Source of the DNA: Polluticaenibacter yanchengensis
GTDB lineage: Bacteria > Bacteroidota > Bacteroidia > Chitinophagales > Chitinophagaceae
Assembly: GCA_027854065.1 (NCBI GenBank)
Contig: JAQGEF010000001.1
Location: forward strand, 186,001-250,000
DNA length: 64,000 nt
Direction: 5' to 3'
Numbering within the stretch: position 1 is the stretch's first letter; each line of letters starts with the position of its first letter. The position numbers were made by a program, and so were the translations under genes. Under the pieces are notes generated by a model, which saw only the letters and a list, made by a program, of their open reading frames with translations, did not search any database and was not told the origin of the DNA. Below, one piece after another: positions 19,756 to 28,049 of this stretch.

Positions 19756-20589
19756 ATGGCAAAGAGTACATCAAGAAGTCAGGGAAATTCTTCTCACCGT
19801 TCAGGTGGAAGTTATGGCAGAAGCAGCAACAGCAATTCCAGCCGTGGTTACAGCAGCCGTTCGCAGCATAGTGAAGACTATGATGATGAAGACGAGTATG
19901 AACAAGGTTACCAGGCGGGCTACCAGGCAGGGTACGAAGCCGGTGAAAACGGTGACGATTATGATGATGATTACGAAAGTGATTATGACGAAGACGAGGA
20001 TTATGATGACGAGGATTATGATGAGGACTATGACGATGATGAAGATGATTATGATAACGAAGATGAGGATGAAGACGAAGATGAAGAGTATGGAAGCAGG
20101 GGCAGCCGTTCCGGCATGGGGAGAAGCTCGGGTGGCCGGGGGTTTGCATCCATGGACCGTGAAACAGTCCGCCGAATAGCTGCTAAAGGAGGTCGTGCTT
20201 CCCACGGTGGACGCAGTTCTTCTTCATCTTCATCTGGACGCAGCAGTTCTTCATCAGGACGTTCAAGCTCTTCGGGAAGAAGTGGCAGCAGTTCCGGATC
20301 ACAGGGGCTTAGCGGCCGTGGTTCGCAAGGCCGTAGCCAAAACTCAGGCAGCTCTCAGGGCCGCAGCCAAAGTTCAAGAAGTTCGGGTGGGTCACAAAGC
20401 CGTGGTTCATCAAATTCCGGTAGCAGGTCCGGTTCAATGGGCAGCAGCTCCAACAGGGGAAGAAGCAGTAACAGTGGCAGCAAGCGTGGCTTTGCCGCTA
20501 TGAGCAAATCTGAAGTCCGCCGTATTGCTGCCATGGGTGGCAGGGCCTCGCATGGTGGTGGCCGCTCCGCTGGCAGAGGCAATTCTTAA
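19756..20589 (+). CDS. Disordered acidic/SR-rich protein with two KGG motifs
   Basis: 277 aa from the ATG at 19756. An in-frame ATG at 19687 would add a hydrophobic stretch that does not fit the rest. Order: Ser/Arg-rich head (1-45), a QAGYQAGYEAG segment, an Asp/Glu/Tyr-rich block (about 65-115), a KGG motif FASMDRETVRRIAAKGGRAS (from 130), a Ser/Gly/Arg-rich linker, and a second KGG motif FAAMSKSEVRRIAAMGGRAS (from 246). KGG (YciG-type) motifs occur in stress-induced proteins. The next gene is the YciF-type DUF892 protein, the same pairing as yciG-yciF in Escherichia coli. A nucleic-acid or protein-condensing role is plausible but unproven. Confidence 0.8.
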   Translation: MAKSTSRSQGNSSHRSGGSYGRSSNSNSSRGYSSRSQHSEDYDDEDEYEQGYQAGYQAGYEAGENGDDYDDDYESDYDEDEDYDDEDYDEDYDDDEDDYDNEDEDEDEDEEYGSRGSRSGMGRSSGGRGFASMDRETVRRIAAKGGRASHGGRSSSSSSSGRSSSSSGRSSSSGRSGSSSGSQGLSGRGSQGRSQNSGSSQGRSQSSRSSGGSQSRGSSNSGSRSGSMGSSSNRGRSSNSGSKRGFAAMSKSEVRRIAAMGGRASHGGGRSAGRGNS

Positions 20590-20618
20590 TCTTAGTATAA
20601 AATTATATCACCCCTGTT

Positions 20619-20657
20619 AATAATAAAGAAAGCCGGTACCAGGCTTTCTTTATTATT
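20619..20657 (+). terminator. Intrinsic terminator after the KGG gene
   Basis: 16-bp perfect arms (20619-20634 and 20642-20657) around GGTACCA, AT-rich outside and GCC/GGC inside. It could be bidirectional. The hairpin lies between the KGG gene and the DUF892 gene, so the latter is reached by read-through or its own promoter. Confidence 0.8.
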
Positions 20658-20675
20658 AATCTAAATCATTTTACT

Positions 20676-21287
20676 ATGCCATCTGAAAGAAAACAAACTG
20701 CCGCAGCCACCGGTACTGCCGGCAGTAAAAACAAAACAACTTCAAACATCCCCGGGCCTCATGCACCATTGGAAAAGTACTTTAAAGATGCATTAAAAGA
20801 TATATTATGGGCAGAGCAGGCCATTATTACGGGTTTGAAAAAAATGCAAAAGGAGGCGAGCAATGAAAGCCTGACAGATGCACTTGAAGATCATGAAATA
20901 GAGACGCATAAGCATGTATCAAGACTTGAAAAAGTGTTTGAAATAATTGGCGAAAAGGCAGAGCCTAAAAAGTGTGCGGCGATGGAAGGTATTTTAAAGG
21001 AAGCGGATGAAATGATTGCATCTACACCGGGAGGTTCGGCCACCCGAGATGCTATCATAATTATTGCTGCTCAAAAAGTGGAGCATTACGAAATAGCCAC
21101 CTATGGCGGATTGGTTGCTATTGCCCATACGCTGGAACTGGACAAGGCTGCAAAGCTGCTGCAGAAAACACTTGATGAAGAGGAGGACACTTACGCTCTG
21201 CTGACAGATATTGCGGAAGGTGATATCAACTTTGAAGCAGCGGAGGAAGGCGATGAAGATGATGATAACGGTGAGAAAGATCAATAA
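20676..21287 (+). CDS. DUF892 ferritin-like protein (YciF type)
   Basis: 203 aa. Residues about 30-185 are a four-helix ferritin-like bundle: PLEKYFKDALKDILWAEQAI, a central DHEIETHKHVSRLEKVF helix and AAQKVEHYEIATYGGLVAIA, with Glu/His residues suited to a di-metal site. The N-terminus is a short basic Ser/Thr/Lys tail and the C-terminus an acidic tail. Family members are stress-induced; their chemistry is not firmly established. The context (KGG protein upstream, catalase nearby) supports an oxidative or desiccation stress role. Confidence 0.9.
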   Translation: MPSERKQTAAATGTAGSKNKTTSNIPGPHAPLEKYFKDALKDILWAEQAIITGLKKMQKEASNESLTDALEDHEIETHKHVSRLEKVFEIIGEKAEPKKCAAMEGILKEADEMIASTPGGSATRDAIIIIAAQKVEHYEIATYGGLVAIAHTLELDKAAKLLQKTLDEEEDTYALLTDIAEGDINFEAAEEGDEDDDNGEKDQ

Positions 21288-21326
21288 AAACAATAACACA
21301 CAAATAATTTGTGGGTTATTGTTTTT
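21286..21326 (+). terminator. Intrinsic terminator of the DUF892 gene
   Basis: Arms AAAAACAATAAC (21286-21297) and GTTATTGTTTTT (21315-21326) with an inner CACAAA/TTTGTG helix. It overlaps the stop codon region of the gene. Confidence 0.85.
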
Positions 21327-21451
21327 ATTGATGGACGGGTATTTTCAATTTCAGTTATTGTACCAATAAAGTACCTTGACATCTCTCATAAATGGAAGGA
21401 TTCTTCAAGCAATTGACCCTATTGCCGATTATATGGCTACGGGCTTTAGCG

Positions 21452-21650
21452 GAGCGCGCAAGTGATAGCAGCAAAGTACCCCGCAAGGCGGCATGAACGG
21501 TTATGAATGGCGTAGCTGCAATGACTGAATGGCCGCCGCGGCGTACTGCGGATAGCACGGTGCCTGGCCAGGCTTTACAAACGGATTGCTATTGCAATGG
21601 ATCGTCTGATGATAACCAGCGGCCAGGCATGCGCCCTCTACATTATTATT
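21452..21650 (-). repeat. Family B structured element, copy B1
   Basis: Hairpin P1 has arms AGTAC-CCGC-GCGGC (21475-21492) and GCCGC-GCGG-GTACT (21532-21547). Hairpin P2 pairs GCCTGGCC (21562-21569) with GGCCAGGC (21621-21628). Outer ends 21452-21460 and 21630-21638 pair with one mismatch. Conserved boxes GATAGCAGC and GCGGATAGC are shared with B0, while both hairpin sequences differ from B0. It sits directly downstream of ureC (stop 21660), which has no other terminator hairpin. Confidence 0.75.
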
Positions 21651-21659
21651 CATTTCAAA

Positions 21660-23372
21660 TTAAAACAGGCTGTACAGTTGCGCCAACGGCACTTTGCTTA
21701 CCGGTTCGCAAGTAATCAACACACCGTCCGCTGTAACATCGTAGGTGTTGGGATCCACTTTTATTTTAGGTAAAGCGTCATTGAGCTTCATGTCCTTCTT
21801 GGTTATCTGCCTGGTGTTTTTCACCGGTTCGATGCGTTTGCTTAAGCCATATCCTGCGACATTTTCCACAGAGACTTTTGATACAAAGGCGATGGAAGTA
21901 TCACCAACGGCCTTCCCTAACGCGCCATACATGGGGCGTGAAAAAACGGGTTGCGTAGTCGCAATTGAGGCATTGGGATCCCCCATCTGCGCCTGAACAA
22001 CCACGCCGCCTTTTACAACAAGTTCGGGCTTGATGCCAAAAAAGCGCGGGTCCCAGATCACCAGGTCGGCGAGTTTTCCTGTCTCAACAGAACCGATAAT
22101 ATGGCTGCAGCCGTGCGTAATGGATGGATTAATGGTGTATTTGGCGATATAACGTTTTACCCTGAAATTATCGGCTTCGCTGCCTGCATCTTCGGGTAAA
22201 TCTCCCCGCTGCATTTTCATTTTATCTGCTATCTGCCAGGTGCGGCAAACAACTTCGCCTACCCTGCCCATTGCCTGCGAATCGGAGGTAAACATGGAGA
22301 TGGCGCCCATATCGTGTAAAATATCTTCGGCAGCAATGGTCTGTTTCCTGATGCGGCTGGTGGCAAATGCCACATCTTCGGCAATGCTTTTATCCAGGTG
22401 ATGACAAACCATCAGCATATCGAGATGTTCATCTACTGTATTGATGGTATATGGATTGGTTGGTGACGTGGATGACGGCAACACATTTAGTTCGCCTAAC
22501 ATTGTAATGGTATCGGGCGCATGACCGCCTCCGGCACCTTCGATATGGTAACAATGGATCGCCCTGTTTTTAAAGGCTGCTATTGATTCTTCTACAAAGC
22601 AACTTTCGTTTAATGAGTCGGTATGAATACAGACCTGCACATCATATTCATCGGCTATTGACAAACAATTATCGATAGCGGAAGCGGAGGAAGCCCAGTC
22701 TTCATGCAGCTTTAAAGTCATCACACCGGCTTCTACCTGCGACCGTAATTCTTTGGCGCCGGAGCTGCTTCCTTTGCCTAAAAAACCAATGTTTATCGGG
22801 AAAGTATCGGTAGCCTGGAGCATCATTTTTATGTAAGTGGGGTTTGGCGTAATAGTGGTCGCCAATGTACCGGTAGTCGGGCCGGTACCGCCGCCAATGA
22901 GCGTGGTAATACCGCTGGCTAAGGCTTCTGCAGATTGCTGCGGGCATATAAAGTGTACATGCGCATCTACCCCGCCACTGGTGATAATTTTTCCTTCGCC
23001 GGAGATAATTTCAGTATTGGCACCGATGATGAGGCCGGGACTGACGCCATCCATAATATGGGGATTGCCTCCTTTTCCAATGCCGGCGATCAGGTTATTT
23101 TTGATGCCGATATCGGCTTTGTAAATGCCTGTATAATCTATTATCAGGACGTTGGTAATGATCATATCCAGTACTTCATCTGCACTGAAACCTGTGGACT
23201 GTGCCATGCCATCTCTTACAGATTTACCGCCGCCAAAAATACATTCATCGCCATAGGTTGTCAGATCCTTTTCTACTTTTACAATGAGATTGGTATCGCC
23301 TAACCTTACTTTATCGCCGGTAGTTATGCCAAATAACTCCGCATATTTATCTTTAGAAATTTTATAAGCCAT
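21660..23372 (-). CDS. ureC: Urease alpha subunit
   Basis: 570 aa from the ATG at 23372, the family length; an in-frame start at 23510 would add an Arg/Lys-rich stretch encoded by a dispersed repeat and is rejected. It hydrolyses urea to ammonia and carbamate with a di-nickel centre. All ligands are visible: His138 and His140 ([12 protein letters not shown]), carbamylated Lys221 (LKLHEDW), His250, His276 ([14 protein letters not shown]), Asp364 ([12 protein letters not shown]), plus flap Cys323-His324. Partner ureAB lies upstream with an unusual 187-bp gap that holds a family F repeat. No ureD, E, F or G gene is in this window. Confidence 0.97.
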   Translation of the reverse strand: MAYKISKDKYAELFGITTGDKVRLGDTNLIVKVEKDLTTYGDECIFGGGKSVRDGMAQSTGFSADEVLDMIITNVLIIDYTGIYKADIGIKNNLIAGIGKGGNPHIMDGVSPGLIIGANTEIISGEGKIITSGGVDAHVHFICPQQSAEALASGITTLIGGGTGPTTGTLATTITPNPTYIKMMLQATDTFPINIGFLGKGSSSGAKELRSQVEAGVMTLKLHEDWASSASAIDNCLSIADEYDVQVCIHTDSLNESCFVEESIAAFKNRAIHCYHIEGAGGGHAPDTITMLGELNVLPSSTSPTNPYTINTVDEHLDMLMVCHHLDKSIAEDVAFATSRIRKQTIAAEDILHDMGAISMFTSDSQAMGRVGEVVCRTWQIADKMKMQRGDLPEDAGSEADNFRVKRYIAKYTINPSITHGCSHIIGSVETGKLADLVIWDPRFFGIKPELVVKGGVVVQAQMGDPNASIATTQPVFSRPMYGALGKAVGDTSIAFVSKVSVENVAGYGLSKRIEPVKNTRQITKKDMKLNDALPKIKVDPNTYDVTADGVLITCEPVSKVPLAQLYSLF

Positions 23373-23454
23373 TAGAATTGTTTTATTTTTTTTGACACGT
23401 TTAATTGTCTTCTTGACAGATGATCGCCTGTCTACAGTCTGTCGTTTTTCTTTT

Positions 23455-23545
23455 TTATGGTAGCCGGCTATTGTTCCCTGACCGGGCGACATTGGCGACG
23501 CTCCGTTCAACTATTTGCTGCTATTGAACTTTTATCAGCTGGGAA
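23455..23545. repeat. Family F dispersed repeat, copy 1 (inside the urease operon)
   Basis: The 28-bp core 23484-23511 (starting GGGCGACATTGGCGACGC) is identical to 63030-63057. Flanks are similar too (GGTAG left, CTTTTATCAG right). It fills most of the ureAB-ureC gap. Confidence 0.8.
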
Positions 23546-23559
23546 TTTATACAACGGGA

Positions 23560-24309
23560 TTAATTTTGCAGAAAGCCTTTTTCCCTGAGTGTTTCCAGGA
23601 TCTGCGCTTCTTTTCCTACTGTTTCCCCACTGATTAGGGCATTGGCACCAAAGACTTTCTTTTCACCACCTATTGCTACAAGCTCAAGTGTTTTAGTTTC
23701 TCCCGGCGCAAACCTGATGGCGGTACCTGAAGGGATATCTAACCTGAAGCCGATGGTTCTGGCTCTATCGAAACTGAGCACTTTGTTGGTTTCCACAAAC
23801 GGATAATGTGACCCTACCTGTACGGACCTGTTACCGGTGTTTGTAACCTGGATGGTAATTGTTTCTTTACCTTGATTGAGTATAATATCTCCCTCGCCTA
23901 CAAAGGTTTCACCGGGCAATATGGCACTGCCGTTATTGATATCTATTGTTTGTGTTTGTTTGATCAATCCAGAACCGTAAAGCGCCAGTCCGTTTGTGAT
24001 GCCTGTTTTATAAATAGGACTATGTACGGAAACGAGCTTGGTCCCATCCGGGAACGTACCTTCAATCTGTACGGTATCCAATAAATGCGGCACACCTTCC
24101 ATTACATCATCAAAGCCAAGAATTTCACGCCCCAATTCCATTAGCTTACTGACAGAGTAACCTTCGCGGATAAATTCTAATAACTGTGTGGCAATTAGTG
24201 CTACTGATTCGGGATAGTTTAATTTAATACCCCTGGCATATCTTTTTTGGGCTACAAAACCGGCATTATGCAATACCAGTTTTTCTATTTCTTTCGGAGA
24301 TAATTTCAT
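23560..24309 (-). CDS. ureAB: Urease gamma-beta fusion subunit
   Basis: 249 aa. Residues 1-100 are the gamma subunit (MKLSPKEIEKLVLHNAGFVA, QLLEFIREG, LMELGREILG, MEGVPHLLDTVQIEGTFPDG). Residues about 125-240 are the beta subunit (INNGSAILPGETFVGEGDII, VTNTGNRSVQVGSHYPF, FDRARTIGFRLDIPSGTAIR). Fused gamma-beta subunits are known from several lineages, including Helicobacter. Together with UreC this gives a complete apo-enzyme. It is first in the locus; the upstream 250 bp are extremely AT-rich. Confidence 0.96.
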   Translation of the reverse strand: MKLSPKEIEKLVLHNAGFVAQKRYARGIKLNYPESVALIATQLLEFIREGYSVSKLMELGREILGFDDVMEGVPHLLDTVQIEGTFPDGTKLVSVHSPIYKTGITNGLALYGSGLIKQTQTIDINNGSAILPGETFVGEGDIILNQGKETITIQVTNTGNRSVQVGSHYPFVETNKVLSFDRARTIGFRLDIPSGTAIRFAPGETKTLELVAIGGEKKVFGANALISGETVGKEAQILETLREKGFLQN

Positions 24310-24503
24310 ACTATTCTTTTATATCGAAGAAGATTAAATAAATATTAAAATATAAAATATTTAATAAAAAATAAACAATTCAATAAAAATAGTACAATAA
24401 ATTTATTTTATAAAGATTAAAATTTAAAAATAGTATTAATTACAAAATAAAACAGAAGATAAAAAACATAAATAAATATTAAATATGAAAAATCATTAAA
24501 CAA

Positions 24504-24533
24504 AAAGCCGCACTATTTTGTAAGTGCGGCTTT
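24504..24533 (-). terminator. Intrinsic terminator of the beta-barrel gene
   Basis: 11-bp perfect arms AAAGCCGCACT (24504-24514) and AGTGCGGCTTT (24523-24533) with a T-run on the minus strand, 28 bp after the stop. Confidence 0.88.
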
Positions 24534-24561
24534 AAAAAAGATCATTAGAATGCAGATATTA

Positions 24562-25767
24562 CTATTTTTTAAAAATAGTATAGCCATAGACTAATGAAAT
24601 GGAGTTATATTTTGAAGTAAAGTAAGTATGGTCCTGAATATCACGATCAGTTATATATCGCAGTTCTATCTTATGCTTATTCTTAAAACTAAAGCCGCCA
24701 CCGAATGCAAGTTTTCCTTTTGATTTAATATCCAGGTCAAGCCATCTATAGTTCGCTTCTTTGATTTCAAAATGCGAATTCATACCAAAATCAAACATAT
24801 ACAGGGCATTGATAAACAAAGTACTTTTTTCATTAATATCAATGTAATAACGAATACCAATTGGCAACTCTAATGACTTATAATGAATAACAGCATTATA
24901 ATTTTTTGAATATGCAGTTGATTTTTTAAAATATTGAAAAGTAGGTTCAGCAAGCACTCTTAAATTTTTCACTGCAAATGGCAAACTTAATTCACCTTCC
25001 AGCCCCAGACCGACGGCACTGCTATTAAAATTAAAATCCAGGTTGCTGTAAGTTTGGTGCAATTTAACAGTTGAAAAATTAGCTCTCGGCCTTACAGCAA
25101 AATTTACTGCCAACTTTCGCTCCTTTTTCACTTCATATACTATTGACTGCTGGTTGCCAGAAACACAGTTGTTGTATTTATTTACTATCCGCACCAGATC
25201 TTTTTTATTATAATGTATCTTTTTTACATCGTCTGCATTCAGGGACAAACACGTTAATTCATTTTTCAACTGTTGCTTGTAAGTTTCATTATGCACAACC
25301 CTTGCATTTTCCACCAAATACATTTTTTCTACTAAAGATACTATCGTATCCGCACCTCTTTTTAAGAAAAATTTTGTATCATTATTATCGGTGTACATAT
25401 AAAGACTTGCATTTCCGTCTATCAATTGTTCCAGCAATACCACCCGGGATTGATAAATTGGCTCAAAGTCATTCTCGAGGTTGCGCATATCCGTACTGGA
25501 TATGTCAATCCAGACTTTTTGGCGCAAAAACCTGATTTGCCCATCAATACCAAATTCCGCAATTTCATCTATCGTTTTACTTTGGAATTTATCTGAATCA
25601 TTTAGTTTATAGGTAATGAAAACAGGGTTTTTACTCCAGGAACTTTTTTTAACCAGGCATTCTGTCCTGACACCGGCATTATCAACAAAATATCCTTTTT
25701 CAAATTGCATCTGGCAAATGCCGACATTAGACATTGCCAATATAAATAAAACCAGCAGATACCTCAT
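24562..25767 (-). CDS. Secreted/outer-membrane beta-barrel protein, function unknown
   Basis: 401 aa with a cleavable signal peptide (MRYLLVLFILAMSNVGICQ). Residues 20-215 are a soluble region beginning FEKGYFVDNAGVRTECLVKK. The C-terminal ~190 residues show alternating hydrophobic strands with aromatic ends (NFAVRPRANFS, GLGLEGELSLPF, ELPIGIRYYIDIN, NSISLVYGYTIF), fitting a small porin-like (OMP_b-brl) barrel. No specific function is recognised. It is a single-gene unit between two terminators, downstream of the uxaC end. Confidence 0.75.
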   Translation of the reverse strand: MRYLLVLFILAMSNVGICQMQFEKGYFVDNAGVRTECLVKKSSWSKNPVFITYKLNDSDKFQSKTIDEIAEFGIDGQIRFLRQKVWIDISSTDMRNLENDFEPIYQSRVVLLEQLIDGNASLYMYTDNNDTKFFLKRGADTIVSLVEKMYLVENARVVHNETYKQQLKNELTCLSLNADDVKKIHYNKKDLVRIVNKYNNCVSGNQQSIVYEVKKERKLAVNFAVRPRANFSTVKLHQTYSNLDFNFNSSAVGLGLEGELSLPFAVKNLRVLAEPTFQYFKKSTAYSKNYNAVIHYKSLELPIGIRYYIDINEKSTLFINALYMFDFGMNSHFEIKEANYRWLDLDIKSKGKLAFGGGFSFKNKHKIELRYITDRDIQDHTYFTSKYNSISLVYGYTIFKK

Positions 25768-25850
25768 AATTAATTACATATAGTTTAAAGATTGCAATAT
25801 ATCGTAAAATACAATAGATTGATTTATTTTATTTTGTTTTCATTATACAA

Positions 25851-25882
25851 AAAAGCCGCTGCAATTAACTGCAGCGGCTTTT
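25851..25882 (-). terminator. Intrinsic terminator of uxaC
   Basis: 13-bp perfect arms AAAAGCCGCTGCA (25851-25863) and TGCAGCGGCTTTT (25870-25882), 23 bp after the uxaC stop; strong T-run on the minus strand. Confidence 0.9.
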
Positions 25883-25905
25883 AACTTCTTATATCTTCTA
25901 AATCC

Positions 25906-27321
25906 TTATGGCAACTGTACCGGCCAAGGGAAATAGTTTTTTGCATTGTTGTAGCAAATATCCTGGATCACTTGACCAACCCAGTTGATATCGTTTGGCA
26001 GTTCACCATTTTCAATATCGTTACCGAACATATCGCACAATAAGCGGCGGAAATATTCATGACGCGGGAATGATAGGAAACTACGGGAATCTGTCAGCAT
26101 ACCCACAAAGCGGCTTAATAAGCTCATGTTAGATAAGGCGTTGATTTGTTTGGTCATACCATCTTTTTGGTCTAAGAACCACCAGCCACTGCCAAACTGA
26201 ATTTTACCCGCAGCACTACCATCGTTGAAGTTACCAATCATGGTTGCCATCAATTCGTTATCGGCAGGATTCAGGTTGTAAAGAATGGTCTTAGTTAGTT
26301 TATCCTGGGTATCCAACTTATTTAAGAAAGTAGATAACGCACGTGCCTGGCTGAAATCACCAATAGAATCCCAACCGGTATCAGGACCTAATTTGCTTAA
26401 TAAACGGCTATTGTTGTTACGCAATGCCCCTAAGTGGTATTGTTGTACCCAACCACGGCTCCAGTCTAATTCTGCAAAATAGATCAACATGAAAGATTTG
26501 AATTTCAATAATTCTTCTTTCGTTAATTCTGCACCGCCACGCACTTTTGCAAATGCTGCTTCAATTTCTGCTTGTGTGTACTCCTCAGCATAGATTTGTT
26601 CTAAACCGTGGTCGCTTACTCTACAACCATTTTCATGGAAGAAATCGTGGCGTTGTTTAATCGCATCCAGGTATTGTTGCAGGTTAGAAATACTGCTGTT
26701 GGTTGCCGCTTCTACCCTGTCCACATATTTGTTAAATGCTGCTGCAACATCTGCGTTCATAGCTGCATCCGGACGGAAAGCCGGCAAAATAGGAATATCG
26801 AAATTATCCGCTTTTAATTGCTGGTGCAATTTCAGATCATCCACAGGATCATCGGTTGTACAAACCAATTGCACATTGCGTTGACGCAATAAGTTGGGTA
26901 CGGTATATTCCGGCGTGTTTATTTTGGCACTAGCTTCGTCGTAAATTCTTTTTGCAGAATCTTTATTCAGAATTTCATTGATACCAAAATAACGCTGAAG
27001 CTCTAAGTGTGTCCAATGGTACAAAGGGTTACGCAAAGTATATGGCACTGTTTCTGCCCACTTTTCAAACTTTTCGTAATCAGTTGCATCACCGGTACAG
27101 AAACGCTCCGGTATACCATTTGTGCGCATTGCACGCCATTTGTAATGATCGCCGTATAACCAGGCTTGTGTAATATTTTCAAACTGATGGTTTGCCGCAA
27201 TCTGTGCTTGTGGCAAATGGCAATGATAATCGATAATTGGCATTACTTTAGCAAACTCATGATACAAACGCTCCGAAGTCTTATTGCTAAGTAAGAAGTT
27301 TTCATCCAAAAATTGTTTCAT
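25906..27321 (-). CDS. uxaC: Uronate (glucuronate/galacturonate) isomerase
   Basis: 471 aa, family length. It interconverts D-galacturonate and D-tagaturonate (or glucuronate and fructuronate) in the cytoplasm. Amidohydrolase-fold signatures: metal-binding IIDYHCHLPQ near residue 30, CTTDDPVDDL, and the C-terminal LTDSRSFLSFPRHEYFRRLL. It is the last gene of the galacturonate block but lies 728 bp from uxaA; the gap is filled by repeats. A LacI-type inverted repeat lies about 40 bp upstream of the start, so it may have its own regulated promoter. Confidence 0.97.
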   Translation of the reverse strand: MKQFLDENFLLSNKTSERLYHEFAKVMPIIDYHCHLPQAQIAANHQFENITQAWLYGDHYKWRAMRTNGIPERFCTGDATDYEKFEKWAETVPYTLRNPLYHWTHLELQRYFGINEILNKDSAKRIYDEASAKINTPEYTVPNLLRQRNVQLVCTTDDPVDDLKLHQQLKADNFDIPILPAFRPDAAMNADVAAAFNKYVDRVEAATNSSISNLQQYLDAIKQRHDFFHENGCRVSDHGLEQIYAEEYTQAEIEAAFAKVRGGAELTKEELLKFKSFMLIYFAELDWSRGWVQQYHLGALRNNNSRLLSKLGPDTGWDSIGDFSQARALSTFLNKLDTQDKLTKTILYNLNPADNELMATMIGNFNDGSAAGKIQFGSGWWFLDQKDGMTKQINALSNMSLLSRFVGMLTDSRSFLSFPRHEYFRRLLCDMFGNDIENGELPNDINWVGQVIQDICYNNAKNYFPWPVQLP

Positions 27322-27360
27322 AATCTTATAATGCCTGTTGGCTATATTTTCTAATTTATA

Positions 27361-27379
27361 TAAACGTTTTAATCGTTTA
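27361..27379. promoter_or_regulatory. LacI-type operator candidate upstream of uxaC
   Basis: Perfect inverted repeat TAAACG-N7-CGTTTA, 40-58 bp upstream of uxaC. It can be read as two overlapping AAnCGnTT-like half-palindromes with central CG, the pattern of LacI-family operators. No LacI gene is in the window. Confidence 0.45.
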
Positions 27380-27439
27380 AAGTTGGTGGTTCACGGTTGA
27401 TAGAGAAACTACCATTCTCTGACCATGTTTACTCCTAAA

Positions 27440-27790
27440 GTTCTTGTTATCCGGTTTAACATGGGGATTTTTCCCCGGGTTACCTCAAGTCAAATCAGCT
27501 TCAATTTCCCTCGTCAAAATGACTGCGATCCAGAACATATTTCATTTTGCAAAAGTCATTCTGAGCGCAGCGAAGCATCTCACTCCACTTTCTGAGCATA
27601 GCGAAGAAAACATCCTCATAGATTTCAATGGGATTTTTCCTCGGGTTACCTCAAGTCAAATCAGCTTCAAATTCACCTCGTCAAAATGACTGCGATCCAG
27701 AAAACATCTCATCACACAACGGTCATTCTGAGCGCAGCGAAGAAAACCTCCTCATATTTCATGGAGGACTTCACTTCGTCAAAATAACAT
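27440..27790. repeat. Family C tandem array, about two 166-bp units
   Basis: The GGATTTTTCC motif at 27465 and 27631 (166 bp apart) is followed both times by GGGTTACCTCAAGTCAAATC and CGTCAAAATGACTGCGATCC. Between units is GTCATTCTGAGCGCAGCGAA. Unit ends TCATTCTGA and TCAAAATGA are nearly complementary. Same period as the array at 31434. Confidence 0.8.
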
Positions 27791-27810
27791 AACTGCATTA
27801 CAGCCGAAGG

Positions 27811-27938
27811 GCTGCGGCATACGTGGGCAGCCGCCTTAGCGGCTGGTGCAAGTGCAACGCAGCACCGAGCGTAGCGAGCCCTAAGTACGCCGGACAAACG
27901 TTCAATAGAATACCAGCTGATGAGAGCCCCAAATAAAA
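27811..27938 (-). repeat. Family A structured element, copy A1
   Basis: Outer stem P0: GGCATAC (27816-27822) with GTACGCC (27885-27891), one A-C mismatch. P1: AGCCGC-CTTA-GCGGCT. P2: GGTGC...GCACC with inner GTG/CGC. Conserved box CCGAGCGTAGCG, and the end GAGAGCCCCAAATAAAA. It faces the 3' end of uxaA (stop at 28050). Compared with A4, the central P0 pair changes from A-T to G-C. Confidence 0.8.
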
Positions 27939-27951
27939 GAACTGTTTTATC

Positions 27952-27982
27952 AACCCACCCCAGCCCCTCCAAGGAGGGGAGA
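27952..27982 (+). repeat. Family G short palindrome, copy 2
   Basis: CCCACCCC, then CCCCTCCAAGGAGGGG. It lies between family A copy A1 and the uxaA stop and could serve as a hairpin after uxaA. Confidence 0.7.
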
Positions 27983-28049
27983 AGACGATTGAGTATATTG
28001 GAAGAGTAAGTAATTGCTATTTCCTACCAACCACTTACTCTTTACTATC

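Noticed and set aside
19733..20582. Antisense and shifted open frames over the KGG protein gene
   Set aside because: Low-complexity codon repeats keep several frames open; only the plus frame gives KGG motifs.
21355..21715. Short open frames on both strands near ureC
   Set aside because: They fall in family B copy B1 and end inside ureC.
23373..23510. Longer N-terminus for UreC
   Set aside because: The added 46 residues are encoded by the family F repeat, and the family starts at the chosen ATG.
27712..27972. 86-codon open frame on the minus strand
   Set aside because: Spans families C, A and G; its amino-acid string is a by-product of the repeat.
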